Assembly: GCA_020429045.1 (NCBI GenBank)
Contig: JAGQLS010000011.1
Span: 1-45,837 of the forward strand
Source of the DNA: Candidatus Woesebacteria bacterium
GTDB lineage: Bacteria > Patescibacteriota > Microgenomatia > UBA1406 > GWC2-37-13
Length of the DNA: 45,837 nt
Direction: 5' to 3'
Below the pieces are notes generated by a model, which made no database searches, was not told the DNA's origin, and saw nothing but the letters and a program-made list of their open reading frames with translations. Shown here one piece after another: positions 33,531-39,669 of the stretch. A program made the position numbers and the translations under genes. Position 1 is the stretch's first letter, and each line of letters starts with the position of its first letter.

Positions 33531-33570
33531 TTATTTTTTATAAATGTAAGCCACTACACACCCTCCGTTT

Positions 33571-33615
33571 TTAACGGGTTGTGGTAGTTGTTAATACGAG
33601 GCTTACGTTTTTCAT
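33571..33615 (-). CDS. Threonine leader peptide of the thrS attenuator
   Basis: A 14-residue frame, MKNVSLVLTTTTTR, from ATG 33615 to TAA 33573-33571. Five consecutive threonine codons (ACA ACT ACC ACA ACC) end two codons before the stop. The -10 box of the upstream promoter ends 8 nt before the ATG, so the peptide is the first thing translated on the transcript. It is analogous in design to ThrL of E. coli, which governs thrABC rather than thrS. It is too short to be recognised by homology; the case rests on the Thr run and the RNA structure behind it. Confidence 0.82.
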   Translation of the reverse strand: MKNVSLVLTTTTTR

Positions 33616-33623
33616 GCAGAACT

Positions 33624-33651
33624 ATTGTAGCAGAAACAAGTGTTTTGTCAA
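33624..33651 (-). promoter_or_regulatory. Promoter of the thrS leader
   Basis: Minus strand: TTGACA (33651-33646), 16-nt spacer, TACAAT (33629-33624). Transcription would start at or within 2 nt of the leader-peptide ATG at 33615. Confidence 0.8.
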
Positions 33652-33704
33652 ACTTCATATCAAAATACACCAATGCGCACTTTCTCTATCACCACATCAA
33701 ACCA

Positions 33705-33730
33705 CTAAACCAACAAAAATGTTGGTTTAG
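33705..33730. other. Long hairpin between DUF378 gene and thrS leader
   Basis: A perfect 11-bp inverted repeat, CTAAACCAACA and TGTTGGTTTAG, with a 4-nt A loop. It follows the DUF378 gene by about 23 nt on the minus strand but has no downstream T run in that direction. It could act as a transcript 3' end protector or a factor-dependent terminator. Confidence 0.55.
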
Positions 33731-33752
33731 GCAAAAAATTTAACAATAGAAG

Positions 33753-33959
33753 TTATTTCGAGCACATTTTGCAGTCCTTATTGTGGGTCATAACCAGATA
33801 GAGACCGGCAAGACCAACCAATATATATACGAGATTCTCAAGCATGGGTAGGGACCCAAAAAGTGCCGTTACGAGATTGAAATCAAGCAATCCCACAAGA
33901 AGCCAGTTAAGGGCTCCTACCACCACGAGCAAAAAGCTCAACATGTGTAGTTCTTTCAC
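33753..33959 (-). CDS. DUF378 family membrane protein
   Basis: A 68-residue protein with two transmembrane helices. MLSFLLVVVGALNWLLVGLLDFNLVTALFG and LENLVYILVGLAGLYLVM match the DUF378 (YuzA-like) pattern GALNWGLVG...DLVAALFG...YILVGLAGLY. The C-terminus HNKDCKMCSK contains a CxxC. The function is unknown. The start codon is GTG 33959, preceded by the best Shine-Dalgarno site in the window, AAAGGAGGTGA at 33977-33967, in sharp contrast to the leaderless genes around it. Confidence 0.88.
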   Translation of the reverse strand: MKELHMLSFLLVVVGALNWLLVGLLDFNLVTALFGSLPMLENLVYILVGLAGLYLVMTHNKDCKMCSK

Positions 33960-33966
33960 GATATCT

Positions 33967-33977
33967 TCACCTCCTTT
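33967..33977 (-). promoter_or_regulatory. Strong Shine-Dalgarno site of the DUF378 gene
   Basis: AAAGGAGGTGA on the minus strand, 7 nt before the GTG start. It shows that the canonical anti-Shine-Dalgarno interaction is available in this organism. A TATACT box lies about 10 nt farther upstream. Confidence 0.85.
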
Positions 33978-34072
33978 CGCATAGTATAGTTTTTAAACAG
34001 ACGAATAACACTTATCTCTAATCATAACGGACTTGGAGCATAATAGGGAGAAAATAGAAAGAAAATTACGTA

Positions 34073-35062
34073 TCAAATACCCACAGTTTTTTTCACGCGC
34101 TGCAGTGTGGTTGACGCAATAGCGTTTGCTTTTTCCGCACAAGTTTTACGAATATCAATAATATGTTTTTTATCTTTCATCAATGCAACATAGTTTTTCC
34201 GTATTGAAGCAAAATAGCGCATAAACGTTTCAAAAACGATAGTTTTCACCTCTACATCGCCTATCGTGCCTTTTTTGTAACGCGCTTTCATTTCAGAAAG
34301 CTGTGCCGAGTCAAAATCCATGAGTTGCAAATAGCTAAATGCGACATTTTTGCGTGGGTCGCCTGGGTCGGTCGGGTGGATACGATTGGGGTCTGTAGTT
34401 ATGGCCATGATTTGTTTTTTTACCACCTTTTCCGCGGCAAAAATAGGTATATCGTTACCAAGCGACTTGCTCATTTTGCGCTGTCCATCGATACCTATGA
34501 TTCGTGCTGCTTCTTTTTGTACAAAAAGTTCTGGGATTTTCAGAATGTTTCCATACCGCTTGTTGAAAGTGTGTGCAATTTCGCGGCATATTTCGACGTG
34601 CTGGGTTTGGTCCTCGCCAACAGGCACAATATCGGCATCAAATGCCAGGATATCTGCAGACATGAGTACGGGATACGAAAAGAGCCCCATGCTGATTTGA
34701 TCATGCGATTTGGCATTTTTCAGTTTGTCTTTGTATGCGTGCATGCGTTTGAGCTCTGCAACAGTCACGACATTATTCAATATGGTCTGGAGGTACGGAA
34801 TGGCGTGGATGTCAGATTGCACGAAAAAGGTTGTTTTTTTTGGGTTTATGCCACAGGCGAGAAACTGTACATAGGTTTCAAACGTATTCTGTTCGACCAC
34901 GTTTTTGTCAAAAACCGTGTTGAGCGCATGGATATTGGCAATAAAATAGAAGCTCTCTGCGGTTTTTTGAAATTCGACATTGGGTTTGACCGCGCCAAAG
35001 TAGTTCCCAAGGTGCAATCCTTTGCTGGAGCTTGGCGTGGTACCGGAAAATGACCGTTTCAT
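34073..35062 (-). CDS. trpS: Tryptophanyl-tRNA synthetase
   Basis: A 329-residue class I synthetase. The HIGH-like motif is GLHLGNYFGAV and the KMSKS motif is GQRKMSKSLGN (about 195-205). GEDQTQHVEICREIAHTFNKRYG and GLFSYPVLMSADILAFDADIVPVG are family hallmarks. Complete length. The promoter TAGACT-17-TACAAT ends 9 nt before the ATG. No Trp-rich leader peptide is seen upstream, so it lacks the attenuator design found at thrS. Confidence 0.96.
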   Translation of the reverse strand: MKRSFSGTTPSSSKGLHLGNYFGAVKPNVEFQKTAESFYFIANIHALNTVFDKNVVEQNTFETYVQFLACGINPKKTTFFVQSDIHAIPYLQTILNNVVTVAELKRMHAYKDKLKNAKSHDQISMGLFSYPVLMSADILAFDADIVPVGEDQTQHVEICREIAHTFNKRYGNILKIPELFVQKEAARIIGIDGQRKMSKSLGNDIPIFAAEKVVKKQIMAITTDPNRIHPTDPGDPRKNVAFSYLQLMDFDSAQLSEMKARYKKGTIGDVEVKTIVFETFMRYFASIRKNYVALMKDKKHIIDIRKTCAEKANAIASTTLQRVKKTVGI

Positions 35063-35115
35063 ATATTACGTATTGTATTACACTGTTGTTGATTAGTCTA
35101 GAACAGCAACATACC

Positions 35116-35163
35116 ACGACGATAAAAATAAAAAACTTTTTATATTATTTATTTAATCGTCGT
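35116..35163. repeat. Inverted repeat with AT-rich centre upstream of trpS
   Basis: ACGACGAT (35116-35123) and ATCGTCGT (35156-35163) flank a 32-bp AT-only-like core, itself imperfectly self-complementary, so a long hairpin of about 20 bp could form. It lies between the trpS promoter and the 3' end of the orphan gene at 35198. It may act as a terminator for that orphan or as a regulatory hairpin; a T-rich run sits in the loop rather than after the stem. Confidence 0.45.
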
Positions 35164-35197
35164 TAACCTGAATGAAAGAGTCAAAAGATTACGAAAG

Positions 35198-35806
35198 TTA
35201 CTCATTTTCTTGAAGCAACGATTCAAATGTTTCATCGACCATCGTGCCAAAGGCTTGAGGGTCTAAAGATCGCCACATAGAGATTTCCATTTTTTCAGCC
35301 AATTTTTGAAGAAGAGGTTGCCATCGTTTTTCTCTCAGAAGGGCTTGTACTTGCGCGTTCTTTTGTGCCTGCTGTTCCGAGTTATATCTTTGAAACATCC
35401 AGGACATATATCCATTCTGAGCGAATGTTTTGAGTAGAATATCATCTTGTTGAGCTCTGAGAAAGTCGTTCCAATTTATACCACATTGACCAAAATATTC
35501 CCTTGCTTCGTCAAAATAGCCAGTTATGGTAGTTTTAATTTGAGCATCCTCATCTTTCACCGTTTGATGGACTTTTGTAGCTAAAAGTTGAGAAAGCCAA
35601 AATGAAAGTTTATTAACTACGTGTTTTTCTGGTGTAAGATAAGACCAGTCAGGATGACGAACTTCCTTATCAGGTTCACAGATTCCGCGCACGCCCCACA
35701 TTTCACCATTAATATTTGGTTGAGGAAAAATTGCTAGAAATTGATTTTTATCAAAAGTTAAAGCAGCATCAATGTCTGTTGATGGTGGTCCATTTTTAAT
35801 ATCCAT
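35198..35806 (-). CDS. Orphan protein, 202 aa
   Basis: A soluble, largely helical protein, MDIKNGPPSTDIDAALTFDK..., rich in Gln and Trp, with an aromatic stretch GYMSWMFQRYNSEQQAQKNAQ. No family recognised. TATAAA (35819-35814) ends 7 nt before the ATG, supporting the start. The gene lies just beyond a 25-bp repeat of the tRNA-Val 3' end (35854-35878), so it could be cargo of a small element that entered at this tRNA; no integrase is present in the window. Confidence 0.55.
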   Translation of the reverse strand: MDIKNGPPSTDIDAALTFDKNQFLAIFPQPNINGEMWGVRGICEPDKEVRHPDWSYLTPEKHVVNKLSFWLSQLLATKVHQTVKDEDAQIKTTITGYFDEAREYFGQCGINWNDFLRAQQDDILLKTFAQNGYMSWMFQRYNSEQQAQKNAQVQALLREKRWQPLLQKLAEKMEISMWRSLDPQAFGTMVDETFESLLQENE

Positions 35807-35853
35807 AGTAATATTTATATGTTAATAACTTAACTTTAGAAATAATAATATTT

Positions 35854-35878
35854 TTATTTGTGAGCCTGACTGGACTTG
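35854..35878. repeat. Direct repeat of tRNA-Val 3' end, distal copy
   Basis: A 25-bp perfect copy of 35980-36004, covering the last 18 bases of tRNA-Val and the 7 bases beyond. It lies 126 bp from the gene. Integration of mobile elements at tRNA 3' ends leaves exactly such a pair. The interval also holds a 10-bp inverted repeat, AACTCTATGT/ACATAGAGTT. Confidence 0.7.
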
Positions 35879-35979
35879 CTTGAACTCTATGTTTATGAGT
35901 GAAACGAATAATTACATAGAGTTGGTCCTGATCGATTGCATTACTTCTTAAACGATATTACAGTAACGTTACCAAATAA

Positions 35980-36004
35980 TTATTTGTGAGCCTGACTGGA
36001 CTTG
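35980..36004. repeat. Direct repeat at tRNA-Val 3' end, proximal copy
   Basis: The tRNA-proximal copy of the 25-bp repeat; it overlaps the T-arm and acceptor 3' strand of the intact tRNA-Val gene. Confidence 0.7.
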
Positions 36005-36060
36005 AACCAGTGACCTTTTCGATGTCAACGAAACGCTCTAGCCAACTGAGCTACAGGCTC
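35987..36060 (-). tRNA. tRNA-Val(GAC)
   Basis: A full 74-nt cloverleaf on the minus strand: acceptor GAGCCTG/CAGGCTC, D stem GCTC/GAGC, anticodon stem TTTCG/CGAAA with loop TTGACAT (anticodon GAC), variable AGGTC, T stem ACTGG/CCAGT with loop TTCAAGT, discriminator A. CCA is not encoded. Confidence 0.96.
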
Positions 36061-36136
36061 TTTTATTCAAAGAACTATATCGTATTATACAAATAGGAAG
36101 GGAGAATATAAACAGCATGAAGAAAATTCATCAACC

Positions 36137-36346
36137 TCAATAATTGCCACCCCAAATAATATTACTAGTTGCGCCAGTAAGAGGGTCCACCTCTATACTC
36201 CAACCTTCAGTAAATCCAGCCTTTCTCCACCCCTTATCTGCACCAGGTGTAGAATAAACTGGTGGAGCGCCAACAGGCCTTCTTATCGAGGAAGGTTGCT
36301 TATCAATTAAGAGCGAAGATTCACAGCTTATAGGTTGGGGTTCCAT
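36137..36346 (-). CDS. Orphan protein between two tRNA genes, 69 aa
   Basis: A 69-residue frame, MEPQPISCESSLLIDKQPSS..., rich in Pro, Gly and Trp (GWRKAGFTEGWSIEVDPLTG). No family recognised. Its ATG is 5 nt beyond the 3' end of tRNA-Asp. If the tRNA precursor is cut at the discriminator, the downstream RNA would begin 5 nt before the start codon, leaving a leaderless message. Coding status is moderately likely from amino-acid composition only. Confidence 0.45.
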   Translation of the reverse strand: MEPQPISCESSLLIDKQPSSIRRPVGAPPVYSTPGADKGWRKAGFTEGWSIEVDPLTGATSNIIWGGNY

Positions 36347-36351
36347 GAGTG

Positions 36352-36425
36352 CGGAACCGACGGGACTCGAACCCGCAACCTTCCGCGTGACAGGCGGATG
36401 CTCTAACCAGTTGAGCTACGGCTCC
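36352..36425 (-). tRNA. tRNA-Asp(GTC)
   Basis: A 74-nt cloverleaf on the minus strand: acceptor GGAGCCG/CGGTTCC with one G-U pair, anticodon stem TCCGC/GCGGA and loop CTGTCAC (anticodon GTC), T stem GCGGG/CCCGT-type with loop TTCGAGT, discriminator G. CCA is not encoded. Confidence 0.96.
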
Positions 36426-36465
36426 TATGTTAGTTATTAGATATTAGTCGTTAGATAATTAGGTG
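36426..36465. repeat. Modular intergenic repeat, TTAG module only (copy 6)
   Basis: GTTAGTTATTAGATATTAGT followed by CGTTAGATAATTAGG, immediately upstream of tRNA-Asp on the minus strand. Only the TTAG-rich module of the family is present. Confidence 0.6.
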
Positions 36466-36493
36466 CGCTACAATAAGACATCACGATTCTCAT

Positions 36494-36640
36494 TTAGATA
36501 AGCGCACCGACAACCATACCCTTTTTCAATGCAGTAATTCTAACACGTTTTAGCTCCCCTGTCATGTCATTTGTTGTTCTCACCAGCACGCTCATCTGGT
36601 TTTGCAACGAGCCATGACTGTAATCATTCAATTCCCACAT
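36494..36640 (-). CDS. Possible small protein, 48 aa
   Basis: A 49-codon frame, MWELNDYSHGSLQNQMSVLV... ending KKGMVVGALI. Composition looks like real protein and TATAAG ends 8 nt before the ATG. It lies about 70 bp upstream of tRNA-Asp and could be on the same transcript. No family recognised. Confidence 0.42.
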   Translation of the reverse strand: MWELNDYSHGSLQNQMSVLVRTTNDMTGELKRVRITALKKGMVVGALI

Positions 36641-36762
36641 AATTTTAACTTATAATGTATTATTTAGTTTGAGATTCAAAAAAATATAAATACTATTATA
36701 AAAATCACTATTAAGCATTTATTGTAAAATAGTATTAGATATAAGTTTAAAATAATTACTAC
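36641..36762. other. AT-rich intergenic stretch
   Basis: About 120 bp of very AT-rich DNA separating divergent transcripts. It contains an 8-bp inverted repeat, AATACTAT/ATAGTATT, with a 32-nt centre (about 36689-36738). No gene seen. Confidence 0.5.
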
Positions 36763-36791
36763 TTGACATTCCTATAATAATGTAGTATACT
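36763..36791 (+). promoter_or_regulatory. Strong promoter of the lysozyme-like/tig operon
   Basis: TTGACA (36763-36768), 17-nt spacer, TATACT (36786-36791). It is consensus in -35 and spacing. Transcription should start near 36798, directly in front of a terminator hairpin. Confidence 0.85.
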
Positions 36792-36800
36792 TCTTTTCAG

Positions 36801-36848
36801 ATCCTAAGGTTTTTCTCTTTTAGACGAAAAGCTTTAGGATTTTTTTTA
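36801..36848 (+). terminator. Leader terminator/attenuator immediately after the promoter
   Basis: The stem ATCCTAAGG/CTTTAGGAT (9 bp with one G-U pair) encloses a second stem CTTTT/AAAAG, and is followed by seven to eight Ts (36841-36847). It begins only about 3 nt after the predicted transcription start, so most transcripts would end as an RNA of about 50 nt. No leader ORF fits in it. Confidence 0.75.
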
Positions 36849-36930
36849 TGGGCTGAAACGCTCTTTCAGCCCATATTAATCATCATACATCAAATTGCAG
36901 ACACTGTGAATCTGCACAAAAGGGGGCAGC
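36848..36930 (+). promoter_or_regulatory. Second and third leader hairpins, ribosome binding site
   Basis: ATGGGCTGAAA (36848-36858) and TTTCAGCCCAT (36864-36874) form a perfect 11-bp stem with a 5-nt loop. TGCAGA/TCTGCA (36896-36916) forms a third, smaller stem. AGGGGG at 36921-36926 lies 7 nt before the ATG and is a plausible Shine-Dalgarno site. Confidence 0.6.
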
Positions 36931-36933
36931 ATT

Positions 36934-37476
36934 ATGAAACGCATAATCTCCTTGATACTTATCACAACGCTTCTTTTTATTGTACCTACTGCTCACGCTA
37001 CGCAAGAAGCAGGTACTTCTGCCAGTCTTATGGCAAACGAAGTACAAAATCAGGAAGTTATGCTTAAAAAGCTGGTTGTGCGTGAGTTTTTAGCACAGCA
37101 CAACTCCCCGATGCTTGCACATGCCGACGATTTCGTCGACATCAGCCTAAAGTACGGTCTTAACCCATACCTTTTACCCTCCATCTCTGGAGTAGAATCA
37201 ACATTTGGTCGATTTCTTATGCCCAACTCTTACAATCCATTTGGTTGGGGTGGCGGATATATCTATTTTGACAGCTGGAATGATGGTATCGAGACTGTGT
37301 CAAGCGGACTACACAAAAACTACCTCGGCAAAGGAGCTATATCTATTGAACAAATCGGTCATATTTATTCAGAAAGCCCTCGCTGGTCACGTAATGTACG
37401 CTATTTTATGAATCAAATGAACGCGCTTGAACAAGAAAAGCGTTTGTATTTTTCTCAACTTGCGGTAGAATTGTAA
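36934..37476 (+). CDS. Secreted lysozyme-like protein (glucosaminidase-type fold)
   Basis: A 180-residue protein with a classical signal peptide (MKRIISLILITTLLFIVPTAHA|TQ). The mature part contains SLKYGLNPYLLPSISGVESTFGRFLMPNSYNPFGWGGG, with the presumed catalytic Glu in GVEST, then ETVSSGLHKNYLGKGAISIEQIGHIY. It matches the lysozyme-like peptidoglycan hydrolase type common in CPR genomes and a paralogue at 39068. It probably cuts or remodels peptidoglycan outside the membrane. Expression is from a strong promoter through a structured leader that ends in a terminator. It is the first gene of a unit with the trigger factor, 4 nt apart. Confidence 0.82.
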   Translation: MKRIISLILITTLLFIVPTAHATQEAGTSASLMANEVQNQEVMLKKLVVREFLAQHNSPMLAHADDFVDISLKYGLNPYLLPSISGVESTFGRFLMPNSYNPFGWGGGYIYFDSWNDGIETVSSGLHKNYLGKGAISIEQIGHIYSESPRWSRNVRYFMNQMNALEQEKRLYFSQLAVEL

Positions 37477-37480
37477 CATT

Positions 37481-38350
37481 ATGTATACGTATAAACGCAA
37501 AAATCTCCCTAAACATACCATAACATTCACTGTTTCTCTTCCCTGGAAAGAATTGGAAACAGCAAAAGATCAGTCTTTCAAAGAACTTTGCAAAACACTT
37601 CAGGTTGAAGGCTTCCGCAAAGGCAAAGTACCGAAAGATATTGCAAAAAAACACATTCCTGCTGCAGATATCTATCAGCACGCCATTCGATCACTCCTTC
37701 CCAAGATTTATGAAGAAATTGTCAAAAAGGAAAATATAAAACCGATTATTTCCCCCAAAATCGATTTAAAAGAAGCCGAAGAAAATAAAGATTGGACTAT
37801 TGTATTTACCGTTGCCGAACGACCCACTGTAGACCTTAAAAAATATAAAGAACAGATCAAAAAAGCCAAAGCAGAACTCAAGAAATCTGATATCTGGGTC
37901 CCTGGAAAAGATACAAAAGAAGATGAGAAAGCTGTAGAACGCAAAAAACAGCTCGAATTCCAGGCTGCACTTGATGCCCTCATGAAAGAGGCAACCGTCG
38001 AGGTTCCCGATCTGATTATTGAAGATGAACTTGAGCAACGATTATCGCGTCTGGTTGACGATATCCAGCGTGTCGGTCTGACCATGGAATCGTATCTCAA
38101 GTCAAAAAACAAGACAAAAGAGCAACTGAATAATGAATTGAAAAAGGAAATCGAAAACACCTATAGATTAGAGTTTATACTACAGGAAATAGCCGAACAG
38201 GAAAAAATCACCGTTGATGATGCCGAGCTTGAGACCATGTTTAAAGCGGTAAAAGACGATAAGGAACGCGAGCTTGCAAAGCGTAATGCGTACTATTATG
38301 CAAGCCTGTTGCGTAAGCAAAAGACCCTTGATTACATACAAGGTATGTAG
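37481..38350 (+). CDS. tig: Trigger factor lacking the PPIase domain
   Basis: A 289-residue trigger factor, against about 430 in most bacteria. The N-terminal ribosome-binding domain is clear, with the signature VEGFRKGKVPKDIA (about residues 44-57). After VAERPTVDLKKYKEQIKKAKAELK the chain passes directly into the C-terminal arm (FQAALDALMKEATVEVPDLIIEDELEQRLSRLV). The FKBP-type peptidyl-prolyl isomerase domain is therefore absent and replaced by a short lysine-rich linker. It should still act as a holdase at the nascent-chain exit. It is co-transcribed with a secreted hydrolase. Confidence 0.88.
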   Translation: MYTYKRKNLPKHTITFTVSLPWKELETAKDQSFKELCKTLQVEGFRKGKVPKDIAKKHIPAADIYQHAIRSLLPKIYEEIVKKENIKPIISPKIDLKEAEENKDWTIVFTVAERPTVDLKKYKEQIKKAKAELKKSDIWVPGKDTKEDEKAVERKKQLEFQAALDALMKEATVEVPDLIIEDELEQRLSRLVDDIQRVGLTMESYLKSKNKTKEQLNNELKKEIENTYRLEFILQEIAEQEKITVDDAELETMFKAVKDDKERELAKRNAYYYASLLRKQKTLDYIQGM

Positions 38351-38362
38351 TATAATCGAGCC

Positions 38363-39040
38363 GTGAAAAGTGCTACTCCAATAAATAAAAAAAGATTGGG
38401 TAATGCGTACCGAAACGACAGTCTAGAGCGTGAAAAAGAAGGAGGCGTCGGAGGTACACTGTCCTCTCTTGGCAAAGATACCGTTTCTGCAATATCCGAC
38501 ACCCTCTCTGACATCGGCACGGGTATGTTTGATCAACTCATCGGTAACCAGAGTGCTGGTCACGAAATGACTGATTTAGAAAAATTTGAAAAAGAATTTC
38601 TTCCTGAAGCAGAAAGCAAAAAAACTTCTCATCGGATCAATGGCGAACGTGGAAACTTATTCAGCTATCGCATGATCGAAGAAGATCGCCAAATCGAAGC
38701 TATTTCCCAGCGTATTGGAGAAATCAAACAACAAACCAAAGCTATTCGACGTGCCGATAAACAATTCATGGGCGAAGTCAACAGAATTGATAAAGTGGTT
38801 AACCAGATCAACCCTTCAGAGGAAAACAACGAATACACTATCCACTTTCTTGATCTTATTATCGATACCCTCAAACACATCCTCAAGCGCGTGCAGGACT
38901 TGGGGAAATCCAATACATGGATGGAAGCCATGATGACAAAAAAATCGAAGAGAGGCTCTCTATTTGCCGCACGATCCAAGAAAAAAGGTACACAGTATTC
39001 AATGTCAAAGGAGCTTTCTCTCACGCGCCAAACGCAGTAA
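38363..39040 (+). CDS. CPR-type conserved protein of unknown function, 225 aa
   Basis: A cytoplasmic protein with a glycine- and serine-rich first third (GVGGTLSSLGKDTVSAISDTLSDIGTGMFDQLIG), a charged middle (TDLEKFEKEFLPEAESKK) and a helical region with coiled-coil tendency (IGEIKQQTKAIRRADKQFMGEVNRIDKVV), ending in a basic tail. It resembles proteins that I associate with DUF5660 in Patescibacteria, but I cannot verify this. The GTG start at 38363 is supported by TATAAT (38351-38356) ending exactly 6 nt before it, so the gene has its own leaderless promoter inside the end of the tig gene. Confidence 0.7.
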   Translation: MKSATPINKKRLGNAYRNDSLEREKEGGVGGTLSSLGKDTVSAISDTLSDIGTGMFDQLIGNQSAGHEMTDLEKFEKEFLPEAESKKTSHRINGERGNLFSYRMIEEDRQIEAISQRIGEIKQQTKAIRRADKQFMGEVNRIDKVVNQINPSEENNEYTIHFLDLIIDTLKHILKRVQDLGKSNTWMEAMMTKKSKRGSLFAARSKKKGTQYSMSKELSLTRQTQ

Positions 39041-39067
39041 ACACTTATCTTGAGCGAGTCATTATCC

Positions 39068-39655
39068 CTACTCCAAAACTCCGAGGACGTGGTTTACACC
39101 TTGAGCCCAACTGCCATCTGAGTTAGGATTGTACTTCATCATAATTTGTTCGGGCGTCACATAGCCTTTATCAACATAATGTTTTTTTAGTCCTGCGGCT
39201 ATCGTTTCTATAGCTTCTTCGTACGATCTAAAGCGCGTTATTTGGTTGCCATAAATTCCCCATCCCCAACAATTGTACGAATTTTTGGGAATAAACTTGC
39301 AGGCAGTCGATTCTTTCATCGCAATTGCCGGTATAAGGCGATGATCAAGGTCGTTTTTGTCGGATTCTTGTACAATAAGCGTTGCATAATCATAAAGCGG
39401 CGAATCGTACCTTCTGAAAAAAGCTTTGAGCACGGCAATACGCTTATCTTTTATGCCTTCTTGTTCGTATTCTGCCAACTCTTCGTCTGTGAAGGTGAAG
39501 TTGTTGAGTTGATCAAGCTCATCGAGGATGACCATGATGCGGGTATTTTGCTTTTGTACAGCATAGACGTGGGTGACAATGGCGATGTTGACACAAAAAA
39601 GCACGGTAAATAGCAACGTGAAGATGATACCTTTTTTGCTTTGCTTGACAATCAT
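39068..39655 (-). CDS. Membrane-anchored or secreted lysozyme-like protein
   Basis: A 195-residue paralogue of the protein at 36934. It has an N-terminal hydrophobic helix (GIIFTLLFTVLFCVNIAIVTHVYA), then VLKAFFRRYDSPLYDYATLIVQESDKNDLDHRLIPAIAMKEST with the presumed catalytic Glu in MKEST, and PKNSYNCWGWGIYG, TIAAGLKKHYVDKGYVTPEQI. Two cysteines flank the active-site loop (TACK, YNCWG). It probably acts on peptidoglycan. TAATAT ends 6 nt before the ATG. It is downstream of a methyltransferase gene, 14 nt apart. Confidence 0.8.
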   Translation of the reverse strand: MIVKQSKKGIIFTLLFTVLFCVNIAIVTHVYAVQKQNTRIMVILDELDQLNNFTFTDEELAEYEQEGIKDKRIAVLKAFFRRYDSPLYDYATLIVQESDKNDLDHRLIPAIAMKESTACKFIPKNSYNCWGWGIYGNQITRFRSYEEAIETIAAGLKKHYVDKGYVTPEQIMMKYNPNSDGSWAQGVNHVLGVLE

Positions 39656-39669
39656 GCATACATATTAAA

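Larger units (their letters stand above)
33504..33615 (-). promoter_or_regulatory. Threonine attenuator of thrS
   Basis: Four RNA segments can be laid out. Segment 1 is the Thr-codon stretch (ACTACCACAACCC, 33588-33576). Segment 2 is GGAGGGTGTGTAGT (33566-33553). Segment 3 is ACCCTCC (33531-33525). Segment 4 is GGAGGG plus the T run. Segment 1 pairs with 2, segment 2 with 3 (7 perfect bp, GGAGGGT/ACCCTCC), and 3 with 4. A ribosome stalled on Thr codons would cover segment 1 and let 2 pair with 3, preventing termination. This is the classical attenuation logic; the operation here is inferred from sequence. Confidence 0.8.

Noticed and set aside
33504-33651. T-box riboswitch or 6S-like RNA in front of thrS
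   Set aside because: There is no stem I/specifier arrangement and no full AGGGTGGNACCGCG T-box, and the region is too short for 6S. The Thr-codon peptide and alternative helices explain it better.
33705-33730. Intrinsic terminator after the DUF378 gene
   Set aside because: The 11-bp hairpin is strong, but no T run follows it on the minus strand, so I list it only as a hairpin.
35198-36640. Integrated prophage or plasmid at the tRNA-Val site
   Set aside because: There is no integrase, replication or structural gene within the window. Only the repeat pair and orphan genes are visible, so I report a scar rather than an element.
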